A stretch of 64,000 nt of DNA, taken from UBA2357 sp002344625 (GTDB lineage Bacteria > Pseudomonadota > Gammaproteobacteria > Burkholderiales > Rhodocyclaceae). The translations under genes and the position numbers were made by a program. Of this stretch, positions 56,101 to 64,000 are shown piece after piece. Position 1 is the first letter of the stretch. Each line of letters opens with the position of its first letter. The notes beneath the pieces are model-generated. The model did no database searches. It was not told the origin of the DNA and was given only the letters and a program-made list of their open reading frames with translations. The stretch spans positions 1 to 64,000 of the forward strand of contig CALKIH010000018.1 of the NCBI GenBank assembly GCA_937995335.1, written 5' to 3'.

Positions 56101-58602
56101 CGTTCGAACCTGGTGCGGGCGATCCAGGCCGGCGTCAGCGAATGGGCGGTACGCATGCTCGAAACCAGCGAGGAATGTGACGATCGCCCTGAACGCGAGA
56201 CCGCTGCCGACCAAGCACCGGAGGCACCACCGGCGCGCGGGCTGGTGTTCGTCGCGGTGGGCAGCGGCGCCGGCGGCATGCCCTTGCGCGAGACCGGCAC
56301 GGCCATTCTCGAAGGCATACGCAGCGCGCTGGAAGTGCTGCGCATGCAGCGCGGCATCGGCGAAGTCGAACGCCTCCGGCTCGCCCAGATCGATTTTCTC
56401 GAACTTTACGAAGATCGCGCCCATTCGCTGTGGAAAGGCTTGTCGGATGCGCTCGGGGCGCACGGCAATGTCGCCGCGCTGGCCGGGGTGTTCGGCTTCG
56501 CCGAAGGCGACGACCGGGTGATCACCGGCAAGCACGGGCGCCGCCGCCTGCTGATCGAGGAAGCCAACGATTGGTGGCCGCCACTGAAGATCAGCGCCAA
56601 CGGCGAGCACATCGTGTTCGAGAACATCGGCGACCGCGCGCGCGCCGAGCTCTACGGTGTCGGCACCCATACCCAGCAGATCGACGCCCTGACCGGCGAG
56701 GCCACCTCCGCCTATCGACATCGCGACGGCATCGCCAAGGCCTTGTTCGAACTGATGATCCCCAACGATCTCAAGGAAAACCTGCCGACACTCGACCGGG
56801 TGCGGCTGATCGTCGATACGCGCACCGCCTGCTATCCGTGGGAGATCATCCTGTCCGGCGGCGGCGCGGGCGTGCTGCGCGACCGGGAAGGCGCCCTCGC
56901 AGCGAGCGACGGGCGCACCGGTCTGGGCTTGATCCGCCAGTTCAGCACCGACGATTTCCGCTCCCGCCCGCGCCAGACCGAAAACCACACCGCCCTGGTG
57001 ATCGGCGACCCGCTGACCGGGGGCGGGCTGGTGCAACTGCCCGGCGCGCATCGTGAAGCCGGCCGCGTTCGCGAACTGCTCCGCCAGGCCTCGTATCGGC
57101 TCGCCGACGGTGAGCCGCGCAGCGCGCTCGAGATCCTGATCGCGCTGTACGCCGCCCCCTACCAGATTCTGCATTTCGCCGGCCACGGCGTGACCGACGG
57201 TCTGGCCTGGCTCGCACGCCACGACCCTGCGCAGGGGGCCACGCCGTCTTCGACGGCGGGCGCGCCAGCGGTTTACAGCGCCATGGTGATCGGCGAACAC
57301 CAGATCCTCAGTCACATGAACGTCGAACAGATGTCCAGCGTGCCGGAGCTGGTGTTCATCAACTGCTGCCACCTCGGCGCGATCAACCACCGGGCCAGCT
57401 CGATGGCGGCGGACTTCGGCGCGAAGTTCATCAAGATCGGGGTCCGCGCCCTGGTCGCCGCCGGCTGGCCGGTCGATGACGACGCCGCCGAGCTGTTCGC
57501 GACCCGCTTCTACCAAGCCCTGCTGCACGGCGAAAGCTTCGGTGACGCCGTACGCGATGCGCGGCAGCTGACGAAAGCGCAGTACCCCGACTCCAGCACC
57601 TGGGCCGCCTACCAATGCTATGGCGACCCGTCGTATCGGCTGGTGCCCGCCGCCAGCCACGCCGGACACGGCACATCCGCGCGTGCGCCGCGCTACGGTT
57701 CGCCGCGCCACCTCGCCTACGAGGCCATCCAGCAAGCAGACAGCATCGAACGCTTGCGCGACCTCGTCGCGCTCGCCGAGGCGCACCGCTTCGCCGCCGA
57801 TGGCGAGTTGTGCGCGGAGATCGCCGAACGCCTGCGCTACTTCAACGACTTCGATCAGGCCATCCACTGGTACCTGAAGGCGCTCGGCTGCGAAGACGGC
57901 CAGATGTCCGTGCACGGCATCGAGCAGTTCTTCAACCTCAGTGTCAGAACCACGGCGACCCGGGTCGGCCCTGTCGAGGGCGCGATCACCGACATCGACC
58001 GCCTGATCGACTTCATGGAGCAGATCAACGCCCATACCCCGACCACCGAACGGCTCTGCCTGCTGGGCTCCGCCCACAAGCGCAAGGCGGGACTCTTGGC
58101 GCACGGTCCGGCACGCATCGACGCTTTGGAACGTGCCGCGCAAGCGTACGAACAGGCGGGCGCACTGCTCGGCCCCACCGCCCACCCCTACCCCCTGATC
58201 AACGCCTGCATCTTCCGCGCCGCGCTGAACATGGTGACCGGCGCTGAACCGCATGGCAGCGCGGCCCGGGCGGCCTTCGCCGCCGCGAACGCCCGCAAGG
58301 GCAAGCACCCGATCCGCGAGTTCTGGGATTACGCCGTGGATGCCGAACTGATCCTGTGCAACGTCTATGCCGGAACGAGAAAGCCCTCGGCCGCCGCCAC
58401 CCGCGAGCTTGTAAACAGCTACCAGACCGCCTATCGACGCGCCGACGACAAGGGGGTCTATCGCTCGGTCATCGAGCAGATCGACATCATGCGGGAGCTG
58501 CTCCCACAAACGCCCGCAAGCGACATGCAGGATGACGTGAGCCGCCTGCGTGACTGGCTGAACGCATTGCGGGCACTGGTGGCGGCCGGCGCGGGCGCAT
58601 AG
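53176..58602 (+). CDS. Giant protein with two alpha/beta-hydrolase domains and a CHAT (caspase-like) protease domain
   Basis: The 1808-residue protein has no signal peptide. Domain 1 (about 165-440) is an alpha/beta hydrolase with nucleophile S240 in LLSHSRGGLIGE. Domain 2 (about 505-850) is lipase/LCAT-like, with FLLPGIMGSQLE near 515 and S623 in IVAHSMGGLVAR. Next (about 895-1045, GHYVGDTIVSAERTLDHFL, LGRYPGPLGTALV) comes a region recalling the macro-like N-terminal domain of leucyl aminopeptidases. A CHAT domain (about 1190-1490) carries the His-Cys dyad H1337 (LHFAGHGV) and C1398 (FINCCHLG). The C-terminal 300 residues are helical and TPR-like. GGGGAG precedes the ATG. It appears to stand alone. 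CHAT and lipase domains recur in conflict and cell-death systems. Confidence 0.9.
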   Translation: MTTIIRGLRLDAPSAQPGLIGAFGSLPVATAGALDMSASVRDAATSGIDLDALDAANTLCEIELDDGMHLWLRPDELADDRLFERHAQRDGTIVLRPATRTQRGLGRFAARILRVFKADPVKTFGTLAREGLIDKLEAAIRPALYSAANGLDRLEPFPGTAAATAPYLLMLHGTASSTAGSFGGLAAANGGQRWKQLQAYYGARMLALEHRTLSVHPLQNALDAVEALPGGARLHLLSHSRGGLIGELLARSSGGRHGFDPDELALFTDIAAATDPALAVLLRRLDEALRDRRIVVERFVRVACPARGTTLVSARLRDWLTVVCNLVARLLKTATSAGLTALGAPPVAHDIAGCFFDLLKAVTLEVVRIDDIPGLHAMDPASPFIRGLINGPYARSADRLAIISGDTEGSGVFGRLKMFAVDRFFQHDNDLVVDTPSMTGGARREGPVRHAARGPETTHFSYFRESPTAERIVAGLTAAQLDGSAGFIGSEIDQAPLRAPLRTPATRSDRDDLPIVFLLPGIMGSQLECDGELVWLNHFKLIRGGFALLEYAAAGDSIKAVALDGDTYQALADFLAATHEVIPFPYDWRRPIDESAARLNTMLLDTLARIDRRKRPIRIVAHSMGGLVARAMMLRDDSAWPAICAHPQARLLMMGTPNQGSHAISLLLTGEEKLVRMLALADLRNTLHDTVRTATGFRGALDMIPSATDRDYFDQASWQELATALPAPWPLPQPDDLSAARAFRGRLDQQQLDPARVFYVAGMNSATPVGVEVVKKRILGLRLKFLATAEGDGRVPWKGGIPPGVRAWYVDAVHGDIPKHRRAHEGYRQLLEHGDTGLLPTRPISARGIPGETFEYPIEPVNFLPDQADLHAAALGRATETVAAALPALPHIDVRVQWANLRYAKFPVVVGHYVGDTIVSAERTLDHFLDEALSRRLALGRYPGPLGTALVIPNPSGALPGAVVVGLGQVQSRLSRSNLVRAIQAGVSEWAVRMLETSEECDDRPERETAADQAPEAPPARGLVFVAVGSGAGGMPLRETGTAILEGIRSALEVLRMQRGIGEVERLRLAQIDFLELYEDRAHSLWKGLSDALGAHGNVAALAGVFGFAEGDDRVITGKHGRRRLLIEEANDWWPPLKISANGEHIVFENIGDRARAELYGVGTHTQQIDALTGEATSAYRHRDGIAKALFELMIPNDLKENLPTLDRVRLIVDTRTACYPWEIILSGGGAGVLRDREGALAASDGRTGLGLIRQFSTDDFRSRPRQTENHTALVIGDPLTGGGLVQLPGAHREAGRVRELLRQASYRLADGEPRSALEILIALYAAPYQILHFAGHGVTDGLAWLARHDPAQGATPSSTAGAPAVYSAMVIGEHQILSHMNVEQMSSVPELVFINCCHLGAINHRASSMAADFGAKFIKIGVRALVAAGWPVDDDAAELFATRFYQALLHGESFGDAVRDARQLTKAQYPDSSTWAAYQCYGDPSYRLVPAASHAGHGTSARAPRYGSPRHLAYEAIQQADSIERLRDLVALAEAHRFAADGELCAEIAERLRYFNDFDQAIHWYLKALGCEDGQMSVHGIEQFFNLSVRTTATRVGPVEGAITDIDRLIDFMEQINAHTPTTERLCLLGSAHKRKAGLLAHGPARIDALERAAQAYEQAGALLGPTAHPYPLINACIFRAALNMVTGAEPHGSAARAAFAAANARKGKHPIREFWDYAVDAELILCNVYAGTRKPSAAATRELVNSYQTAYRRADDKGVYRSVIEQIDIMRELLPQTPASDMQDDVSRLRDWLNALRALVAAGAGA

Positions 58603-58615
58603 GCATCCGGCCCAT

Positions 58616-58650
58616 CGGTAGCGCCACGCCCCCCACCCAGGGCGCTACCG
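58616..58650 (+). terminator. Strong hairpin after the CHAT gene
   Basis: A perfect 10-bp stem CGGTAGCGCC/GGCGCTACCG with a 15-base C-rich loop, starting 14 bases after the stop codon. There is no T-run, so termination may be partial. Confidence 0.5.
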
Positions 58651-58736
58651 CCTCCTTCGCGGGTAGACGAAGCCCGCCTCCCATGCGTTAACATCCGCTA
58701 CCACCCACAGCAAGCCACCGCCGCGATCCTGCCGAC

Positions 58737-59996
58737 ATGAGTCCGACCACGATACAGATCATCGCCGCGGCGCTGTTCGCACTCGCCATCATCCATACCT
58801 TCTCGACCAAGTTCTTTGGCCACCTGGCCCACACCCGCCCCAAGCACGCCGGGCTCTGGCACCTGCTGGGCGAGGTCGAAGTGGTGTTCGGCCTGTGGGC
58901 GATCGTGCTGATCGTGTTCATGGGGCTGACCGAAGGCATGGATACGACGCTGGCCTATGTGGACTCGCGCAACTACACCGAGCCGCTGTTCGTGTTCGCC
59001 ATCATGGTGGTCGCGGGGAGCAAGCCGGTGATCCAGTTCTCCTCGGACATCGTGCGCATGGTTGCGCGCTGCATTCCGCTGCCCGAGTCGATCGCGGTGT
59101 ATTTCACCGTCCTCGCGGTCGTCCCCCTGCTCGGCTCCTTCATCACCGAACCCGCCGCCATGACGCTGGCCGCGTTGATGCTGCGCACGCTGTACTACAG
59201 CCGGGGAATTTCACCCCGGCTGATGTATGCGACCCTCGGCACCCTGTTCGTCAACATTTCGATAGGCGGCACCTTGACCAGCTTCGCCGCCCCCCCCGTG
59301 CTGATGGTGGCCACGACCTGGGGCTGGGACACCGGGTTCATGCTGTCGCACTTCGGCTGGAAGGCGGCCATCGCGGTATGCGTCAACGCCGCTGCGGCCA
59401 CGCTCATCTTTCGCCACGAGTTGGCGCGCCGAAGCATCGATGCCGCACGCAACGCGCAGGACCGGGTGCCGGCAACGATGGTCGGCCTGCACCTCTTCCT
59501 GCTGGTTCTGATCGTGGTCTTTGCCCACCACCCCGCGATGTTCCTGGGGGTGTTTCTCTTGTTCATGGGGCTCGCAACGGCGTATCCGCGCTTCCAGGAG
59601 CGCCTGATCCTGCGCGAGGGCCTGCTGGTGGCCTTCTTTCTCGCCGGCTTGGTGGTACTCGGCGGCCAGCAGGCGTGGTGGCTGGAACCCCTGCTGACCC
59701 GCATGGATGCGACGACGGTGTACTTCGGCGCCACGGCGCTGACCGCGGTCACCGACAACGCCGCCCTCACCTACCTCGCCTCGCTCGTCGACGGACTCAG
59801 CGACGAGTTCAAATACGCGGTGGTCGCCGGCGCCGTCACCGGCGGCGGCCTGACCGTGATCGCGAACGCGCCCAACCCCGCCGGCATGTCGATCCTGCGC
59901 GGGCATTTCGACGACGGCGTCGTCAATCCGCTCGGCCTGCTCGTCTGCGCGCTTCCGCCGACCATCGTCGCGATTCTCGCGTTTCAGCTGCTGTGA
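58737..59996 (+). CDS. Putative Na+/H+ antiporter-like membrane protein
   Basis: Polytopic inner-membrane protein of 419 residues with about ten to twelve hydrophobic segments. It opens with an N-terminal helix (IIAAALFALAIIHTF), then VEVVFGLWAIVLIVFMGLTE. Conserved polar patches within membrane segments, such as GSFITEPAAMTLAALML, SIGGTLTSFAAPPVLMV and TAVTDNAALTYLASL, are of the kind used for ion coupling in the ArsB/NhaD-like superfamily. I believe it matches the family annotated as 'putative Na+/H+ antiporter' (PF07399); the ion is not proven. It stands alone. Confidence 0.8.
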   Translation: MSPTTIQIIAAALFALAIIHTFSTKFFGHLAHTRPKHAGLWHLLGEVEVVFGLWAIVLIVFMGLTEGMDTTLAYVDSRNYTEPLFVFAIMVVAGSKPVIQFSSDIVRMVARCIPLPESIAVYFTVLAVVPLLGSFITEPAAMTLAALMLRTLYYSRGISPRLMYATLGTLFVNISIGGTLTSFAAPPVLMVATTWGWDTGFMLSHFGWKAAIAVCVNAAAATLIFRHELARRSIDAARNAQDRVPATMVGLHLFLLVLIVVFAHHPAMFLGVFLLFMGLATAYPRFQERLILREGLLVAFFLAGLVVLGGQQAWWLEPLLTRMDATTVYFGATALTAVTDNAALTYLASLVDGLSDEFKYAVVAGAVTGGGLTVIANAPNPAGMSILRGHFDDGVVNPLGLLVCALPPTIVAILAFQLL

Positions 59997-60091
59997 AGGC
60001 TGGCGACGCCTGCCGCCCCAGGCCAGCGACCGGTCAAGGCTGCGGCGACGGCCCGGTCATGTAGCGCCCCGGTCCGGCCGAATCGCCGAAC

Positions 60092-60901
60092 TCACCCCGG
60101 CGCGCGGGCCGCGCCCGCCTGCCCTTGCCGCAACTGCTCGAAAAGACAGACCGCCACCGCGGCGCCGACATTGAGAGATTCGACGCGACCAGGCATCGGG
60201 ATCGTCACCTTGGTATCGGCGCGTGCCGCCAGGCGATCGCTCAAGCCCGCGCCCTCGGCGCCGAACAGCCAGGCGACCGGCTGACGCAGATCGACCGAAA
60301 AAAGCGGCCGCGCCGCATCCCCCAGCATCGTCGCGATCGACTGCCCCGTGAATGCGTCGAGCACATTCACCGCGTCGGCCCCCTCGCGGATGCGCAGTTC
60401 AAAGTGCCCGCCCATGCCGGCCCGCAGCACGCGCGGCGACCAGGCCTGGGTCGATGATTCGGTCAGAAACACGTCACGCAGCCCGGCCGCGGCCGCGGTG
60501 CGCAGGATCGAACCGAGATTTCCCGGATCCTGCACCGCTTCCAGGACCAGGATGGACGCGCCCGGCGCCGGTGGCGCGCCATCGTCTGCCGGGTAGTCGA
60601 TCAGCGCGACGATCCCCGATGGCGTATCGACCGGGCTGATATGGGCGAACGCTCTGCCCAGGACATGCGTGGTCGTGATGCACCCCGTCGCTTCGTCCAG
60701 CAGCCGGACGATCTCGGGGTTCGCCAGGCCCTCGTCGCTGACCAGAATCTCGTGAATCGGCCAGCCGCAAGCGCGCGCGGCAGCCACCAGATGGGCGCCG
60801 TCGAGCAGCGTCAGGCGCCGCAACCGCCGTTCGCGCGCGGAGCTCGCGAGTTCGTGAAGCAGTTTGATGTGCGGATTGTCGCGCGACGAGAGCGTTCGCA
60901 T
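60092..60901 (-). CDS. SpoU/TrmH-family RNA 2'-O-methyltransferase
   Basis: SAM-dependent enzyme that methylates ribose in rRNA or tRNA. The 269-residue protein has an N-terminal substrate-binding domain (LSSRDNPHIKLLHELAS) and the three SpoU motifs: QDPGNLGSILRTAAAAG (motif 1), WLFGAEGAGLS (motif 2) and VESLNVGAAVAVCLFEQL (motif 3), which form the trefoil knot. It follows the CopD-like gene by 7 bases at the end of the lpx-rnhB cluster. The exact target nucleotide cannot be told. Confidence 0.93.
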   Translation of the reverse strand: MRTLSSRDNPHIKLLHELASSARERRLRRLTLLDGAHLVAAARACGWPIHEILVSDEGLANPEIVRLLDEATGCITTTHVLGRAFAHISPVDTPSGIVALIDYPADDGAPPAPGASILVLEAVQDPGNLGSILRTAAAAGLRDVFLTESSTQAWSPRVLRAGMGGHFELRIREGADAVNVLDAFTGQSIATMLGDAARPLFSVDLRQPVAWLFGAEGAGLSDRLAARADTKVTIPMPGRVESLNVGAAVAVCLFEQLRQGQAGAARAPG

Positions 60902-60908
60902 GGCGCGC

Positions 60909-61364
60909 CTACCAGGCCAGACCCAGCGTTGCGAGTGCGATGGTTAGAGTGCCCAGCGTGAGGTTGAAGCCGACCCGCTGCCGAATCCGGTTGAGCGCGA
61001 CGGCGGCGCGCGCCCAGTCTTCGACGCGTACCGCTTGCCGGAACACGCGCCAGGGTCCGAACCAGATCGATGCGAAGACGCCGCTCATGATGAGGCCGGT
61101 CACGAGCATCAGGTGCCACGATACCGGCGCCGTCGCAAAACCGACCTCGAGCAGCATCACCACACCGGAGAACAGCAACGAGGCAATCGCACCCCAGACC
61201 ATGGGAAAGAAATGCTCGAACACCCGTGCCCATAGCCCCAGCCGCTGCGCGGGCGACAATGTCAACGCCGCCGGGCGCAGGCAAAAATGGGCAAACGCCA
61301 TTCCGCCCACCCATACGACGACCGCGGCGACGTGAACGAAGAGCATCAGGTGATGAAAGGTCAT
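60909..61364 (-). CDS. CopD-like integral membrane protein
   Basis: The 151-residue protein has four membrane segments: LMLFVHVAAVVVWVGGMAFA, VWGAIASLLFSGVVML, LMLVTGLIMSGVFASIWF and LTLGTLTIALATLGL. Conserved histidines at the start (FHHLMLFVH) and HFFP fit the CopD/DUF2269-like fold. The ATG overlaps the rnhB stop (ATGA); an ATG four codons earlier is less likely. Function is unknown. Confidence 0.85.
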   Translation of the reverse strand: MTFHHLMLFVHVAAVVVWVGGMAFAHFCLRPAALTLSPAQRLGLWARVFEHFFPMVWGAIASLLFSGVVMLLEVGFATAPVSWHLMLVTGLIMSGVFASIWFGPWRVFRQAVRVEDWARAAVALNRIRQRVGFNLTLGTLTIALATLGLAW

Positions 61365-61966
61365 TGCCCCTCCCAAAGCTCGGGATGGGCGATCACCGCC
61401 CGTACCGGCCCGAACGATCTGCGATGACAGGCAAGCACCCCGTGCTCGCGCAAGGCCCGCAGATGGTCCGCCGTCGGATAACCCTTGTGCCGGGCGAAAC
61501 CGTAGGCCGGGTGCAATCGATCGAGCACTACCATCTGTTCGTCACGCACCGTCTTGGCGAGAATCGATGCAGCCGCGATCGCGGGTTCGCTCGCATCGCC
61601 CTTCACGATCGCTTCGCACGGGTAGCCCAGATCGGGGCAGCGATTGCCATCGATCAGAACGCGATCGGGCGCATGCCGGAGGGCCGCCACCGCGCGCTGC
61701 ATCGCCAGCATGGTCGCGTGCAGGATGTTGAGCCGATCGATCTCTGCGACGCTGGCTTCAGCCACCGCCCAGGCGCGCGCACGCTCGCGGATCAGCACCA
61801 ACAGGCGCTCGCGCTGGCGGCTCGAGAGCTTCTTAGAATCGTTCAGGCCGTCGATCGGCCACGCCGGATCCAGTATCACCGCAGCCGCGACAACCGCCCC
61901 GCACAGCGGCCCTCGCCCCGCTTCGTCGACGCCGCAGATCCACGCCCCGGTTTCGACCGCCTTCAT
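61361..61966 (-). CDS. rnhB: Ribonuclease HII
   Basis: Removes single ribonucleotides and RNA from RNA-DNA hybrids. The 201-residue protein has the active-site motif GVDEAGRGPLCGAVVAAA (catalytic Asp-Glu) and further acids in VLIDGNRCPD and SILAKTVRDEQM. Its start codon shares one base with the lpxB stop, and its stop overlaps the CopD-like gene. The lpxA-lpxB-rnhB order is the usual proteobacterial one. Confidence 0.97.
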   Translation of the reverse strand: MKAVETGAWICGVDEAGRGPLCGAVVAAAVILDPAWPIDGLNDSKKLSSRQRERLLVLIRERARAWAVAEASVAEIDRLNILHATMLAMQRAVAALRHAPDRVLIDGNRCPDLGYPCEAIVKGDASEPAIAAASILAKTVRDEQMVVLDRLHPAYGFARHKGYPTADHLRALREHGVLACHRRSFGPVRAVIAHPELWEGQ

Positions 61967-63114
61967 CAGCCCCCCTTCCGCAGATAGGGCAGAATGGCCT
62001 GTGCCGCCTTCTCGGCGGTGTTCTGCCGGAGGTCTTGGTGCAGGCCGACGAATCGCCGGCGCAAGGCGGCGACGGCGTCCGGGTCAGCCAGCCACGCGTC
62101 GATCGCGTCGGCGAGTGCCAGCGGAGTCGCTGCGTCCTGCAGCAGTTCCGGCACGACCGATTCGTTGCTCAGAATGTTCGGCAACCCCACCCAGGGCAGA
62201 TAGGCCATGCGCTGCATCAGGCGAAACTGCCACTTCCCCATCCGGTAGCTGATCACCATCGGCCGCTTGAGCAGGGCCGCTTCGAGGCTGGCCGTGCCGC
62301 TCGCCACCAGCACCACGTCGGCCGCCGTCATTGCATCCACCGAATGCCCGAACAACACCCGCAGCGGCAAGTCGGTGGCGTTCAGGTCATGTTGCGCCTG
62401 CTCGAACAGCACTCGCGTTTCGCGGGTTGCGAGCGGCACCAGAAACCCGATGTCGTCATGCCTGTCGGCAAGCAGTTGCGCCGCTTCGAGATAGACCTTG
62501 GCGAGATTCCGCACTTCGGACTGGCGACTGCCCGGCAGCAGGGCGACGACGATGGCATCGCGGTCGATCTGCAGGCGCTCGCGTGCCGCGAGACGGTCCG
62601 GATCCATCGGAAACTCGTCGGCGAGCGGGTGCCCGACATAGGTCGCCGGAACACCGGCACGCGCGTAGAGCGCCGTTTCGAACGGGAACAGGCACAGCAT
62701 GTGCGACACCGAACGCGCAATCGCCTTGATCCGCCCTCCCCGCCAGGCCCAGATCGACGGGCTCACGAAATGGATCGAAGGCACGCCCGCCGCCCGCACC
62801 CTTTCCTCGAGCCACAGGTTGAAATCGGGCGCATCCACGCCGATGAAGGCATCCGGGGGCTGCCGGCGCATCTGGGCCAGCAGGCGCTTGCGTATTCCCG
62901 AAAGCTCGCGATAACGCTTGAGCGCATCGACGTAGCCATGCACCGCAAGCCTCTCGCAGGACCAAAGCGCATGAAACCCCTCGCCTTCCATGCGCGGGCC
63001 GCCGATACCGTAGAACTGCGCCTTGGGCATATGCTTCTTGAGGGCGCGGATCAGATGACTCGCGAGCAGATCTCCCGAAGCCTCGCCAGCGACCATCGCT
63101 ATACGCACGGTCAT
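61966..63114 (-). CDS. lpxB: Lipid-A-disaccharide synthase LpxB
   Basis: Glycosyltransferase (GT19) joining lipid X and UDP-diacylglucosamine at the inner membrane. The 382-residue protein opens MTVRIAMVAGEASGDLLASH, the LpxB signature, and contains FIGVDAPDFNLWLE, FVSPSIWAWRGGRIK and LVASGTASLEAALLKRPMV. The length is normal. It lies 4 bases after lpxA. Confidence 0.97.
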   Translation of the reverse strand: MTVRIAMVAGEASGDLLASHLIRALKKHMPKAQFYGIGGPRMEGEGFHALWSCERLAVHGYVDALKRYRELSGIRKRLLAQMRRQPPDAFIGVDAPDFNLWLEERVRAAGVPSIHFVSPSIWAWRGGRIKAIARSVSHMLCLFPFETALYARAGVPATYVGHPLADEFPMDPDRLAARERLQIDRDAIVVALLPGSRQSEVRNLAKVYLEAAQLLADRHDDIGFLVPLATRETRVLFEQAQHDLNATDLPLRVLFGHSVDAMTAADVVLVASGTASLEAALLKRPMVISYRMGKWQFRLMQRMAYLPWVGLPNILSNESVVPELLQDAATPLALADAIDAWLADPDAVAALRRRFVGLHQDLRQNTAEKAAQAILPYLRKGG

Positions 63115-63118
63115 CGGC

Positions 63119-63889
63119 TCAACGAACGATGCCTCGCCCGGACGCCGCGATGAACTCGCCGAATGGCGCCGCCTCGGGGTGTTCGGCCACGATCTCGGCG
63201 ATGCGCTGACGCGCCTCGTCCAGCGACAGGTTCGAACGATAGAGGGCGCGATACGCCCGCTTGATCGCCGCGATCCCGGCCGCGCTGAATCCGCGCCGCC
63301 GCAGCCCTTCGCTGTTTATGCCGTGCGGCTTGGCGGGATTGCCGGCCACCGTCACGAATGGCGGCAGATCCTGGAGCAACACCGTCCCCACGCCGCAGAA
63401 GCTGTGAGCGCCCACCCGTCCGAACTGGTGAACGCCGGTGAACCCCCCCAGGATCGCCCAGTCGCCAACGACCACATGACCGGCAAGCGTAGCGTTGTTA
63501 GCAAAGATGGTGTGGTCGCCCACTTGGCAATCGTGTGCGACGTGAACGTACGCCATGATCCAGTTGTCATTGCCGACCCGGGTGACTCCGGCATCCTGGG
63601 CGGTACCCACGTTGAACGAACAATATTCGCGGATCGTGTTCCGGTCGCCGATCTCGAGGCGGGTCGGCTCGGCGTCGTACTTCTTGTCCTGCGGTGCCGC
63701 ACCCAGCGAGCAAAACTGAAAAATCTCGTTATCCCGGCCGATGCGGGTATGGCCTTCGATCACCACATGCGGACCGACCCGGGTGTCGGCGCCGATCTCG
63801 ACATGCTCGCCGATCAGCGAGTAGGCGCCCACCGTCACGTTGGCCGCGAGACGGGCGCCAGGATGGACGATCGACGTCGGATGAATCAT
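63119..63889 (-). CDS. lpxA: UDP-N-acetylglucosamine acyltransferase LpxA
   Basis: First enzyme of lipid A synthesis. The 256-residue protein is a left-handed beta-helix of hexapeptide repeats from MIHPTSIVHPGARL to about residue 190, with the catalytic His in the YVHVAHDCQVGD segment and a helical C-terminus. I chose the ATG at MIHPTS because it gives standard length and overlaps the fabZ stop; the longer frame lies inside fabZ. Confidence 0.97.
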   Translation of the reverse strand: MIHPTSIVHPGARLAANVTVGAYSLIGEHVEIGADTRVGPHVVIEGHTRIGRDNEIFQFCSLGAAPQDKKYDAEPTRLEIGDRNTIREYCSFNVGTAQDAGVTRVGNDNWIMAYVHVAHDCQVGDHTIFANNATLAGHVVVGDWAILGGFTGVHQFGRVGAHSFCGVGTVLLQDLPPFVTVAGNPAKPHGINSEGLRRRGFSAAGIAAIKRAYRALYRSNLSLDEARQRIAEIVAEHPEAAPFGEFIAASGRGIVR

Positions 63890-64000
63890 GACAGCGACTT
63901 GATCGCGCACATCAGTTCGGCCTCCGCCGCCAACTCGTCCCCGACGCGGGCGATGGCCTGGTACTTGTACACGTTGCGCATGCTCCGGATGATGGTGACA
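63886..64000 (-). CDS. fabZ: 3-hydroxyacyl-ACP dehydratase FabZ, C-terminal fragment
   Basis: The last 37 residues of a protein cut by the window edge, ending in AEAELMCAIKSLS. The text RNVYKYQAIARVGDELAAEA matches the FabZ C-terminal strand, and the position just before lpxA, with overlapping stop and start, is where fabZ lies in this cluster. Dehydrates 3-hydroxyacyl-ACP in fatty acid synthesis. Confidence 0.85.
   Translation of the reverse strand, partial: VTIIRSMRNVYKYQAIARVGDELAAEAELMCAIKSLS

Overview
The window reads as the chromosome of a GC-rich (roughly two-thirds GC) betaproteobacterium, most likely a Rhodocyclales member of the Azoarcus/Thauera/Aromatoleum type. This rests on the DnaK/DnaJ, IF-1 and LpxA-LpxB sequences, the fabZ-lpxA-lpxB-rnhB order, ModE/Mop, NasT and paired phasins. 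It is inference from remembered families, not a search. I see no tRNA, rRNA, insertion sequence, phage gene or CRISPR array.

Layout. 1-3.6 kb: end of dnaK, dnaJ, a TTG-start IF-1 gene and a cold-shock gene. 3.8-7.8 kb: molybdate uptake operon modEABC (minus) with a divergent molbindin gene and a candidate ModE operator between them. 8.0-14.4 kb: a SUF iron-sulfur operon (Rrf2 regulator, sufBCDS, sufU, sufT), followed by two orphan branched-chain-amino-acid-type ABC ATPases. 16.0-27.9 kb: nitrate assimilation, with nasT, a nitrate ABC transporter, siroheme methyltransferase, nirBD and a 1403-residue nitrate reductase fused to a diflavin reductase. The modules fit together: molybdate supply, Fe-S assembly and siroheme synthesis all serve nitrate and nitrite reductase. 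The nitrate operon is preceded by a readable control region: two NtrC-like sites, a sigma-54 promoter, a two-hairpin ANTAR RNA motif and an intrinsic terminator, i.e. NasT-type antitermination.

28-37.6 kb: ovothiol synthase ovoA, two phasins (polyhydroxyalkanoate granules), a small unknown gene, a NarX/NarL-like two-component pair, and dadA divergent from a TyrR/PhhR-like regulator.

37.6-58.6 kb looks accessory. It opens with a WYL regulator fused to a cupin, divergent from a tightly coupled three-gene set: a small unknown protein, a tandem AAA+ ATPase and a DUF262/HNH (GmrSD-like) nuclease. This is a plausible, possibly undescribed, anti-phage system. Next is an eight-gene minus-strand operon (DapA-like lyase, HbpS/GlcG-like protein, SsuCBA-type transporter, two flavin-dependent monooxygenases, a crotonase) that looks like organosulfur scavenging, with a divergent 1-Cys peroxiredoxin and ArsR regulator. 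Last is an 1808-residue protein with two alpha/beta-hydrolase domains and a CHAT (caspase-like) protease domain, a candidate conflict or cell-death effector.

58.7-64 kb returns to core functions: a membrane antiporter-like protein, then (minus) fabZ, lpxA, lpxB, rnhB, a CopD-like membrane protein and a SpoU-type RNA methyltransferase.
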